Made by a program: the position numbers and the translations under genes. A DNA stretch of 64,000 nt from contig NZ_SPQR01000008.1 of assembly GCF_004766055.1 (NCBI RefSeq), positions 1 to 64,000 on the forward strand. Direction: 5' to 3'. Below are positions 53,388 to 61,162 of the stretch, piece after piece (the first letter of the stretch is position 1; the number at the start of each line of letters is the position of its first letter). This DNA is from Desulfosporosinus sp. Sb-LF. GTDB taxonomy: Bacteria; Bacillota; Desulfitobacteriia; Desulfitobacteriales; Desulfitobacteriaceae. The notes under the pieces are model-generated. The model was not told where the DNA came from. It ran no database searches and saw nothing but the letters and a program-made list of their open reading frames with translations.

Positions 53388-55325
53388 TCAAGATACTTGC
53401 GAAGGATCAAGCGCTGCTTTCGTGGCATTGAGAAGGCCACCGGCCAGGAGGATTTTGGCTTGGCGTTCCGTGAGATCATGCTTGACCCAAATTGGATTAG
53501 AGTCATTATCAATGGTGAGAGCAAAAGGCTCAGAAGTTTGGATGGCCTGATGAAGGTCAGAAAAGTTAAGAGTCATTTCTGAAATCAGGCGTTCAAGGTC
53601 TTCCTCATGGACAAAGGTGAGCGGAAGAATCCCAAAATTGATCAGATTGGCCCGGTGGATGCGAGCAAAACTCTGAGTCAACACTACGCGCAGCCCCAAA
53701 TACATGGGGGCAAGGGCGGCGTGTTCACGACTTGAGCCTTGACCGTAATTATGGCCCGCCACTATAATGCTTTGCTTCAAGACTTTGGCCCGGGCTGCGA
53801 ATTGTGCGTCAATCTTGTGAAAGGCGTATTCGGAAATTGCCGGGATATTCGAACGGAGTGGGAGGATCTTGGAGCCTGCTGGCATGATATCGTCGGTCGT
53901 CACATTGTCCCCAAGTTTAAGGATGATGGGTAAGACAAGATTGTTTTCTAGTGCAGGTGCAAGAGGAAGTGGCTGAATGTTGGGACCGCGTCGAATTGGG
54001 GTAGTAGGATCCCCGGGCGGTATAATCATGCTGTCATCGATACGAAATTGTTCTGGAAACTCTATGATAGGTTGAATCCCTAACGTTCGTGGATCAGTTA
54101 AGTATCCGGTCAAGGCACAGGCAGCAGCGACTTCAGGACTGGCTAAAAATACGGAGGCATCTTGAGTGCCACTTCGGCCTACAAAATTACGGTTAAACGT
54201 TCGGACCGAGGCACCTTTAGAGACGGGTGATTGCCCCATACCAATACACGGACCACAGGTTGATTCAAGTAGCCGTGCCCCACTATCTAAGAGGTCTGTC
54301 AAGGCACCATTATTAGAAAGCATACTCAAGACTTGACGCGACCCGGGTGAAATTACTAAGCTGATATTTGGATGAACGTGCTTTCCTTTAAGAATTTGAC
54401 TAACACGCATTAGATCTTGATATGAGGAATTCGTACAACTTCCAATAGCCACTTGCTGAACGGCTGTGACCGGTTGTCCGCTGACCGAAACCACGTTGTC
54501 TGGACTATGTGGTTGTGCAACAAGCGGGACAAGCAAGGAAAGATCGATTTTCATTTCTTCATCATAGGTAGCATCGTCGTCGGCAAGGAGCGGGATAAAG
54601 TCCTCAGCCCTTCCTTGCGCTTCTAAGAACTTCAGGGTTTGTTCATCGCTGGGGAATATCGAAGATGACGCTCCTAATTCTGCGCCCATATTTGTGATAG
54701 TTGCCCTCTCAGGGACTGTAAGAGTTTTTACTCCCGGTCCGGCGTACTCGATTATTTTCCCGACACCCCCTTTTACCGTGAGGGTACGAAGAATTTCTAA
54801 GATAATATCTTTAGCGGAAACCCAGTCTGAGAGTTTCCCGGTGAGCCAAACACGAAGGACTTTGGGGCTGGGAAGATAAAAGGGTCCTCCACCCATCGCC
54901 ACGGCAACATCAAGCCCTCCAGCACCCATAGCAAGCATTCCCATCCCACCAGCTGTTGGAGTATGACTGTCAGATCCAAGCAAGGTTTTCCCGGGTTTGG
55001 CGAAACGTTCTAGATGGACTTGGTGACAAATTCCGTTTCCCGGACGAGAAAAATGCGCCCCAAACCGTGCTGCTGCACTTTGCAAAAAAGCGTGATCATC
55101 GGCATTTTCAAATCCGCTCTGGAGCGTGTTATGATCTATATAACTAACCGAGCACTCGGTTTGGACTCTGGAAAGGTTCATAGCTTCAAATTGCAAGTAA
55201 GCCATGGTTCCTGTTGCGTCCTGGGTTAATGTCTGATCAATTCGGAGAGCTATTTCGTTCCCATGTTTCAAGTCCCCGGAAACAAGGTGTGAAGCAAGTA
55301 TTTTCTGAGTTAAGTTTTGTGCCAT
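53388..55325 (-). CDS. acnA: Aconitate hydratase
   Basis: 645 residues. It isomerises citrate to isocitrate in the cytosol using a [4Fe-4S] cluster. Cluster cysteines are in GSCTNSSYQDL and ESTCGPCIGMGQSP. The active-site serine region is NYGQGSSREHAALAP. SDSHTPTAGGMGMLAMGAGG is typical. GGAGGAATT precedes ATG 55325; an in-frame upstream ATG at 55379 is not supported. The protein is shorter than AcnA/AcnB and is of the compact type seen in anaerobes. Confidence 0.93.
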   Translation of the reverse strand: MAQNLTQKILASHLVSGDLKHGNEIALRIDQTLTQDATGTMAYLQFEAMNLSRVQTECSVSYIDHNTLQSGFENADDHAFLQSAAARFGAHFSRPGNGICHQVHLERFAKPGKTLLGSDSHTPTAGGMGMLAMGAGGLDVAVAMGGGPFYLPSPKVLRVWLTGKLSDWVSAKDIILEILRTLTVKGGVGKIIEYAGPGVKTLTVPERATITNMGAELGASSSIFPSDEQTLKFLEAQGRAEDFIPLLADDDATYDEEMKIDLSLLVPLVAQPHSPDNVVSVSGQPVTAVQQVAIGSCTNSSYQDLMRVSQILKGKHVHPNISLVISPGSRQVLSMLSNNGALTDLLDSGARLLESTCGPCIGMGQSPVSKGASVRTFNRNFVGRSGTQDASVFLASPEVAAACALTGYLTDPRTLGIQPIIEFPEQFRIDDSMIIPPGDPTTPIRRGPNIQPLPLAPALENNLVLPIILKLGDNVTTDDIMPAGSKILPLRSNIPAISEYAFHKIDAQFAARAKVLKQSIIVAGHNYGQGSSREHAALAPMYLGLRVVLTQSFARIHRANLINFGILPLTFVHEEDLERLISEMTLNFSDLHQAIQTSEPFALTIDNDSNPIWVKHDLTERQAKILLAGGLLNATKAALDPSQVS

Positions 55326-55534
55326 GATAATTCCTCCTTTGAAGATGGTATTAACTTTACCAAAAAGAAGAAGGAACATCTAGGGTTTTCCTAAAAGTAT
55401 ACAGAATATCTGTTTTGGAAACATGTTTCATTATTTTAGGTTGGGTTTGCCATAATTTCAGGTTATAATAGTTTAAAGTAAGATATAGTCTTTACTACTC
55501 TAGGGATAGAAACTTATGGCTGGGAGGTATTTTA

Positions 55535-55750
55535 ATGCCAATGTATGAATTTGGGTGTCCAAGCTGTGGGGGCGTGACTACCGAATTGTGTAAAATGGGG
55601 GAAAATGGTAAGTTGCTGTCGTGTGTTGGATGTGGGCACGCGGGGCTTATGAGACAAATCTCTGGGTTTGCAAGTTTGGGTATCTCCGGCGGGACCGGAA
55701 GCGGAAGTTGTTCACCAGGGTGTCGTGGAAACTGTACGGGGTGTCATTGA
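55535..55750 (+). CDS. FmdB-like zinc-ribbon protein
   Basis: 71 residues. PMYEFGCPSCG and SCVGCGHAGLMR supply two CxxC pairs, the FmdB-type zinc ribbon. A Ser/Gly-rich tail follows and ends in a second Cys group (CSPGCRGNCTGC), which is unusual for the family. Function is unknown; FmdB-like proteins are often called putative regulators. GGGAGG precedes ATG 55535. Confidence 0.85.
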   Translation: MPMYEFGCPSCGGVTTELCKMGENGKLLSCVGCGHAGLMRQISGFASLGISGGTGSGSCSPGCRGNCTGCH

Positions 55751-55764
55751 AAGGGGAATCGGTT

Positions 55765-56235
55765 TTGAACAAGCGGCTGAATATTGTTTTGGTTGAGCCG
55801 GAAATTCCGCCGAATACGGGGAATGTGGCTCGGCTTTGTGCTGTTACTGGAGCATCACTTCATTTGGTAAAACCATTGGGTTTTAGTATAGATGACAAGC
55901 AACTGAAACGTGCTGGTTTGGATTACTGGAACCTTCTCGATATAACAATTTATGAAAACTTCGCCGAGTTTGAGGAAAAGAACCCGGTAGGGACCCGTTA
56001 CTTAGCGACCACAAAAGGTGGACGAACTCATACTGATATTGTGTACGAACCTGGAGGATACCTGCTTTTCGGAAAGGAAACGAAAGGTTTGGCACCCGAA
56101 ATTTTAACGCGGTATCCAGACACAACCCTTCGCTTGCCGATGCGTGCCGAAGCCCGGTCCTTGAATTTATCAAATTCAGTAGCAGTTGTTGTTTACGAAG
56201 TTTTACGACAATGGGGTTTCCAAGGGCTTGAATAG
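55765..56235 (+). CDS. trmL: tRNA (wobble) 2'-O-methyltransferase TrmL
   Basis: 156 residues, SpoU (SPOUT) family. NIVLVEPEIPPNTGNVARLCAVTG, FGKETKGLAPEIL and LPMRAEARSLNLSNSVAVVVYE (first shown in parts) hold the knot that binds AdoMet. It methylates the wobble base ribose of tRNA(Leu). Start TTG 55765 has AAAGGGG; longer frames upstream do not look like the family. Confidence 0.92.
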   Translation: MNKRLNIVLVEPEIPPNTGNVARLCAVTGASLHLVKPLGFSIDDKQLKRAGLDYWNLLDITIYENFAEFEEKNPVGTRYLATTKGGRTHTDIVYEPGGYLLFGKETKGLAPEILTRYPDTTLRLPMRAEARSLNLSNSVAVVVYEVLRQWGFQGLE

Positions 56236-56265
56236 AAAGGGGCTAAGGATAGTGGAGGGACAAAC

Positions 56266-57315
56266 ATGACGTATGGGTTGACCTTTATCATGGCCTTAAT
56301 GATTGCGGTGGTTGCGACGCCAATTTCTATGAAACTAGCGATTAAGTGGGGAGCGATTGCCTATCCGGGCGGTCGCCATGTTCACAGTCGGCCGATTCCC
56401 CGACTCGGTGGTTTGGCAATGTATGTCGCGTTTTGGTTTGCTGCCTTGATCACACAAGTATGGGATGATTCAATATGGGGCCTATTTATTGGAAGCACTA
56501 TTATATTTTTGGTAGGTATATGGGATGATATTTGTGAAATTCGACCTCTAGTTAAGCTGGTTTGGCAAATCGCTGCCGCTGCAATACTGCTAATACCGAC
56601 CTTTGGGTTTTCCATGGATGTTATCTCCCTGCCGATCATCGGAGAGGTCAATTTTGGGACGCTTGGACTCAGTGCGATTGGCCTGTTATTAACGCTTTTT
56701 TGGGTGGTTGGCTTGGTGAACACTGTTAATATATCCGATGGATTGGATGGCCTAGCTGCTGGAATTTGTTTTTTTGTGGCAATCTTGTTGTTTTGGTCCG
56801 CAAATCGGATTGATCAAGTTCCTGCTGCACATCTTACCCTAGCGTTGGCTGGAGCGATTCTAGGCTTCCTACTCTTCAATTTCCCGCCAGCGCGTGTTTT
56901 TATGGGAGATTCGGGAAGTATGTTTCTCGGGTACATCATCGGAGGAATTTCCATCATGGGTCTTCTCAAAACGGCAACTATTCTGGGATTGGTCTTTCCG
57001 CTCCTAGTTATGGGTATGCCGGTCACAGACCTCACATTTGCAATTATTCGCCGGAAATTACGCGGCCAGTCTATGGCAACTGCAGACCGTGGGCATCTTC
57101 ACCATCGCCTACTGGATGCTGGGTTGACCCAAAAACAAGCAGTGCTTTCAATGTATGGGATTAGCGCATGCTTCGGAGTGGCAGCGGTTCTAGGGGCTAA
57201 GGGGCAATGGATTTGGGCTTTAGTCGTACTTTTTGTAGTTTTCGCACTGCTCATTATCATTCTTATGCGCCGAACTGCAATGCTTATGGTTTTTAGCCGA
57301 CGTCATTCTAAATAA
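56266..57315 (+). CDS. tagO: Undecaprenyl-phosphate GlcNAc-1-P transferase (TagO/WecA/MraY family)
   Basis: 349 residues, about ten membrane helices. HSRPIPRLGGLAMY, the aspartate-rich GIWDDICEIRP, NISDGLDGLAAG, FMGDSGSMFLGYIIGG and the HLHHRLLDAGL loop are the five family signatures. It starts teichoic acid or O-antigen-type glycan assembly on the lipid carrier. The MraY alternative is less likely because of the HLHHR loop and gene context. Confidence 0.92.
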   Translation: MTYGLTFIMALMIAVVATPISMKLAIKWGAIAYPGGRHVHSRPIPRLGGLAMYVAFWFAALITQVWDDSIWGLFIGSTIIFLVGIWDDICEIRPLVKLVWQIAAAAILLIPTFGFSMDVISLPIIGEVNFGTLGLSAIGLLLTLFWVVGLVNTVNISDGLDGLAAGICFFVAILLFWSANRIDQVPAAHLTLALAGAILGFLLFNFPPARVFMGDSGSMFLGYIIGGISIMGLLKTATILGLVFPLLVMGMPVTDLTFAIIRRKLRGQSMATADRGHLHHRLLDAGLTQKQAVLSMYGISACFGVAAVLGAKGQWIWALVVLFVVFALLIIILMRRTAMLMVFSRRHSK

Positions 57316-57403
57316 GAGAAATTTTCAGAATTTCACCTCCAAATGGTAAGCATACACCTCTTAGGCTATCCCTGCATAGGATGCCTTAAAAGGGGGTATA
57401 AGA

Positions 57404-58354
57404 ATGCCATTAAATGTGTTTGCCTTTTATAATGGTTTAAATGAACAAACAAAGGGTTATCCTTATCTTAAACGATACGGAAATCTTATAAACCAATTAG
57501 CCCTCTTCCAAGTATCCATTCAGAATAACGGAACCCTTGTTGGACGACCAAGCCGGCAACTGATTAATGAGGCCCATGCCATGGGAATTAAAGTCTTTTT
57601 GGTAGTTAGTAATTTAACCCAGAGTGGCCAGTTCTCCACAGCCTTACTCGGGCGTTTAGTGCGAGATCATGACTTTGCGAACCTCGTCTGGCGAAACATA
57701 AGGAATCTTTTGGTCGAGTATCAATGCGATGGAATCAACTTTGATTTAGAGAAAGCCGCTCCTCAAGACCGGTCCCTTTTTAGTCAGCTTATTCAATCTT
57801 GGTCTGATATGTTTCACCGCTCAAATTTTCTGGTTACGATTGATGTTCCAGCTAAGGATAGTGACGATCCACAGGATCCTTGGAAGGGTTCTTTTGATTA
57901 TAAGTTGATCGGGCAGGCTGTCGATGGAGTGATTCTTATGACCTATGAGGAACACTGGCCAGCAAGTCCTCCAGGATCTGTCGCGTCAATACCATGGGTT
58001 ACGAGTATCTTGAATTATGCGATCGCTAATATTCCACGTCAGAAAATCTACATGGGGATCCCACTTTATGGTTATGATTGGCCAGAGAGAGGGGGAGCTA
58101 AAGTTATTGGCTATCAAAGGGCCGCAGAGCTTGCACGACGTCATGGAGCTCCGTTACATTGGGACGCGATACAACACAGTTTGTATTTCCGTTATGAGGT
58201 TATGGGGGTTCGCCACACTGTGTATTTTGAAGATCCCCGAAGTCTGAGAGATAAGCTTAATCTCGCTACCCAGAAGGATATTCGGGGCGTCGCTCTATGG
58301 GAAATGAATCTTAGTTATCCTAGTTTGTGGGAAATACTTCAAACGTACGTTTAA
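57404..58354 (+). CDS. GH18-family glycosidase-like protein
   Basis: 316 residues, one TIM barrel. The catalytic motif DGINFDLEK contains the DxxDxE pattern. MTYEEHWPASPPG and ALWEMNLSYPSLW match the barrel end. No signal peptide or LysM domain, so it is probably cytosolic or a forespore/spore-associated protein like YaaH or YdhD relatives. It may act on cortex or chitin-like glycans. GGGGG SD before ATG 57404. Confidence 0.87.
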   Translation: MPLNVFAFYNGLNEQTKGYPYLKRYGNLINQLALFQVSIQNNGTLVGRPSRQLINEAHAMGIKVFLVVSNLTQSGQFSTALLGRLVRDHDFANLVWRNIRNLLVEYQCDGINFDLEKAAPQDRSLFSQLIQSWSDMFHRSNFLVTIDVPAKDSDDPQDPWKGSFDYKLIGQAVDGVILMTYEEHWPASPPGSVASIPWVTSILNYAIANIPRQKIYMGIPLYGYDWPERGGAKVIGYQRAAELARRHGAPLHWDAIQHSLYFRYEVMGVRHTVYFEDPRSLRDKLNLATQKDIRGVALWEMNLSYPSLWEILQTYV

Positions 58355-58383
58355 GTACCAAAAATCTGGTAGGAGGTTGAAGA

Positions 58384-59082
58384 ATGCGTATCCGTTTCCA
58401 TGGACATGCCTGCTTTGAGATTGAAGGAGAAGCAGGGAGAATTCTAATTGATCCTTTCTTGACAGGTAACCCGAGTACAACGACTAAACCCGACGACTTT
58501 ACTCAACTTGATGCGATTTTAGTGACTCATGGGCATCATGACCATTTAGGAGATTCTGTTTATTTGTCTAAGCGGACAGGAGCTCCTATTATTGCTGTTG
58601 CGGAGTTAGCGGCTTATTGTCGAAAGCAAGGCGCTGAAACACATGCTATGCATATAGGTGGAAAGCACCTGTTTCCCTTTGGTTGGGTTAGGCCTACTCT
58701 AGCCCTACATGGATCCGGAATTGAGAACCCTGACGGAGGGCACATGATTTATGGCGGTCCGCCCTGCGGGTTTTTGGTTAAATTCGAAGGAAAATGGCTT
58801 TACCATGCGGGTGATACTGGATTATTTGGCGACATGGAACTCATCGGTCGACGGCATCCCCTTGAGGTTGCTATGCTTCCGATCGGAGATAATTTTGTCA
58901 TGGGTGTTGAGGAAGCAGTACATGCCTCACAATTACTACGACCCAAAATTGTTATTCCAATGCATTATAATACGTTCCCACTGATTGCCCAGGATGCGGG
59001 AGAGTTTGTTCATCTCCTTCAGCGCAGGGTTCCAGAGAGTCAGGGAAAAGTGCTAAAGCCTGGTGAAATATTGGAAATTTAA
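58384..59082 (+). CDS. Metal-dependent hydrolase, UPF0173 (MBL fold)
   Basis: 232 residues. The metal-binding THGHHDHLGD opens the fold, and HAGDTGLFGDMELI and MHYNTFPLIAQ complete the site. UPF0173 proteins are widespread; relatives include UlaG, an ascorbate-6-phosphate lactonase. Substrate unknown here. AGGAGG precedes ATG 58384, and the gene follows the GH18 gene closely. Confidence 0.9.
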   Translation: MRIRFHGHACFEIEGEAGRILIDPFLTGNPSTTTKPDDFTQLDAILVTHGHHDHLGDSVYLSKRTGAPIIAVAELAAYCRKQGAETHAMHIGGKHLFPFGWVRPTLALHGSGIENPDGGHMIYGGPPCGFLVKFEGKWLYHAGDTGLFGDMELIGRRHPLEVAMLPIGDNFVMGVEEAVHASQLLRPKIVIPMHYNTFPLIAQDAGEFVHLLQRRVPESQGKVLKPGEILEI

Positions 59083-59100
59083 TAGGAACTAAATGATAAA

Positions 59101-59133
59101 AATATCCCGCTTGATTTTAAGCGGGATATTTTT
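59101..59133 (+). terminator. Rho-independent terminator
   Basis: AATATCCCGCTT pairs with AAGCGGGATATT, followed by TTTT. Confidence 0.88.
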
Positions 59134-59199
59134 ATGAGGAAATGGCAAAACTTAATGCTGAGGAGAATTAAGGATTCCTAATTAAAGGAGATGAAAATT

Positions 59200-59340
59200 A
59201 TGACAAGAAAATTATGTTCTCTTCGTTGCCTCTATGGAATCGAAGGTCACTGCCGTTTAGAACACATTCTAGGAGAAAAGGGACCGAATTGTCCCCATTA
59301 TGAAGAAGATTTTAATATCATGAGCAGAGGGAGGATCTAA
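59200..59340 (+). CDS. Small Cys-rich protein, 46 aa
   Basis: ATG 59200 follows AAAGGAG at good spacing, and the frame ends just before the next gene (stop 59338-59340). Four cysteines (6, 10, 18 and 31) and His17, His22 and His33 could bind a metal: LCSLRCLYGIEGHC and GPNCPHYEED. No named family is recognised. It is likely co-expressed with the spore protein gene that starts two bases later. Confidence 0.75.
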   Translation: MTRKLCSLRCLYGIEGHCRLEHILGEKGPNCPHYEEDFNIMSRGRI

Positions 59341-59341
59341 A

Positions 59342-59521
59342 GTGAAACAGTCAAAACCGAAAGTGAAGCGAATAGATCCGTTAGAGCCGCTGAAAATGGA
59401 GATTGCAGCGGAATTGGGCTTGATCGATCAGATTCAGAGCGCTGGTTGGCATTCTTTGAGTGCCAAGGATGCGGGGAGAATCGGAGGACTCATGACTCAG
59501 AGACGGCGAAAGAATGTTTAA
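59342..59521 (+). CDS. Small acid-soluble spore protein, alpha/beta type
   Basis: 59 residues from GTG 59342 behind GGGAGGATC. The two family motifs are clear: EIAAELGLIDQI in the first half (with the protease-site-like KMEIAAELG) and GWHSLSAKDAGRIGGLMTQR in the second. These proteins coat and protect DNA in the endospore, so the organism is a spore-former. The lengths between motifs fit the minor alpha/beta-type subgroup (SspF-like). It is too short to appear in many ORF calls. Confidence 0.9.
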   Translation: MKQSKPKVKRIDPLEPLKMEIAAELGLIDQIQSAGWHSLSAKDAGRIGGLMTQRRRKNV

Positions 59522-59592
59522 AGCATGGTTGAATAGTGAATGTTGTGATACAATAATAGCTTGTATAGTAATAAGTGGGGAGAGTTTATCAG

Positions 59593-60915
59593 TTGACAAA
59601 GCATCAACAAATTCTAACGTTTATTGAAGATCTCGCTATTGGCAGTAAGGTCTCGGTGCGTTTTATCGCTAAAGAGCTTGACGTCAGTGAAGGGACAGCA
59701 TATCGAGCTATTAAAGAGGCGGAGTCTAAAGGATTTGTCCGGTCGATTCCCAAAGTAGGAACGATTCGTATTGAAGGGGTCAAAGAACGACAAATCGAAG
59801 ACCTAACGTTGCGTGAAGTTTCACAGATCGCCGAAGGGGTTGTTATCTGCGGTTTTGAACATCTCGATCGCTCACCCAATAAGTTCGTGATTGCGGCGAT
59901 GGAATTAGAGTCTATGGGACGTTATCTGGAAGAAGATTCGCTGTGTATTGTTGGAAACCGTCGGGACGCCCAGATTTGTGCCTTGGAAAATCAAGCTTCT
60001 CTGTTAGTTACGGGGGGATTAGAACCCGATGAAGAAGTAGTGACCCTAGCGCGTCAAAAGAAATTAGTAATTATTCAATCCCCTTATGATACATTTGCTG
60101 TCACTACGATGATCAATCGTGCTCTTTATGATCGGTTAATTGAAAAAGAACTTATTTTAGTGGAAGATATCATGGTCAGAGATGTAAACTTTTTAAAGGC
60201 AGATGCGACAGTTGAAGATTGGCACACGCTTTCGCAGAGCACAGACCACAGCCGATTTCCTGTTGTAGATGCAGATATGACTCTGATTGGAATCGTTTCG
60301 GCGGTTGAAGTTGCCGGAGAAGATGTTAAAACTAGGGTCAAAGACGTCATGAATGTGACCCCTTTTATTGTGGGTCATGATGATCCGGTCACCCATATTT
60401 CTCGAATCATGGTTTGGGAAGGCTGGGAGATTGCTGTCGTGGCAGATCAAGGCAAGCTGATAGGAATTATTAGCTTGCAAGATGTCATTGAAGCCTACCA
60501 GCAGGTTCAGAAACAACCTCAGTTTGGTGAAACAGTGGACAATCTAGTCTTAAGTGGGTTCCGGTATGTCGATGATGCTGAGCATCTCACGATTGAAGGG
60601 GAAATTACTAATTCTATGGTTAATGACTATGGCTCCGCAAGCTGTGGAGTTATCGTTACGGTCATGAATATGGCTGGTTATATTGGGTTGCGCAAGAAGT
60701 ATCGACTGGATGCGATCACCGAGAATTTTACGCTTTATCAGCTTCAGCCTATCCCAGTGGGGACTGAAATTAAGGTCACGGCCAAACTTCTCTTGGTGGC
60801 CAAAAAGCATTGCAATATTGAAGTAGAAGTCACAGTGAATAACGCTATTGTTGCTAAAGGTCTTATGACGGCTAGGATTGGGGATAAGAAGTTGGTCAGT
60901 GAATCTGCCCTTTAA
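59593..60915 (+). CDS. ytoI: YtoI-like regulator: HTH, DRTGG, two CBS, hotdog
   Basis: 440 residues. An N-terminal HTH (VRFIAKELDVSEGTAYRAIKEAE) is followed by a DRTGG domain (about 75-190), a CBS pair (VEDIMVRDVNFLKADATVEDW, VKDVMNVTPFIVGHDDP) and a C-terminal hotdog thioesterase-like domain. The layout is that of YtoI of Bacillus. CBS pairs usually sense adenyl nucleotides. TTG 59593 is chosen (GGGGAGAG SD) over GTG 59575. Role unknown. Confidence 0.9.
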   Translation: MTKHQQILTFIEDLAIGSKVSVRFIAKELDVSEGTAYRAIKEAESKGFVRSIPKVGTIRIEGVKERQIEDLTLREVSQIAEGVVICGFEHLDRSPNKFVIAAMELESMGRYLEEDSLCIVGNRRDAQICALENQASLLVTGGLEPDEEVVTLARQKKLVIIQSPYDTFAVTTMINRALYDRLIEKELILVEDIMVRDVNFLKADATVEDWHTLSQSTDHSRFPVVDADMTLIGIVSAVEVAGEDVKTRVKDVMNVTPFIVGHDDPVTHISRIMVWEGWEIAVVADQGKLIGIISLQDVIEAYQQVQKQPQFGETVDNLVLSGFRYVDDAEHLTIEGEITNSMVNDYGSASCGVIVTVMNMAGYIGLRKKYRLDAITENFTLYQLQPIPVGTEIKVTAKLLLVAKKHCNIEVEVTVNNAIVAKGLMTARIGDKKLVSESAL

Positions 60916-61162
60916 GAGGATGATTGGATAATATCTCTACCACTGATTATGCTTGAAGATTCGGGCCTTGATTTTATCAAGGCCTTTAATGTGCTCAGAC
61001 TTACTTTTTTGAAGCTCTCCGACACCTCCATGGGACAAGAACGATTTAGGAATGTCGAATAATCATGCTTCAAACATATTGTTTGCTTATTAGTGCTAGG
61101 AAAAGTAATATTATGATGGGAGAGAGAATGGATATCCATGTGGGGAAAGATGGTGAAGCCTT
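60916..61162. other. Promoter region of dnaE
   Basis: GGCCTTGA..TCAAGGCC hairpin (60964-60984), followed by TTTAAT, likely ends ytoI. No further gene is seen. Confidence 0.5.
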
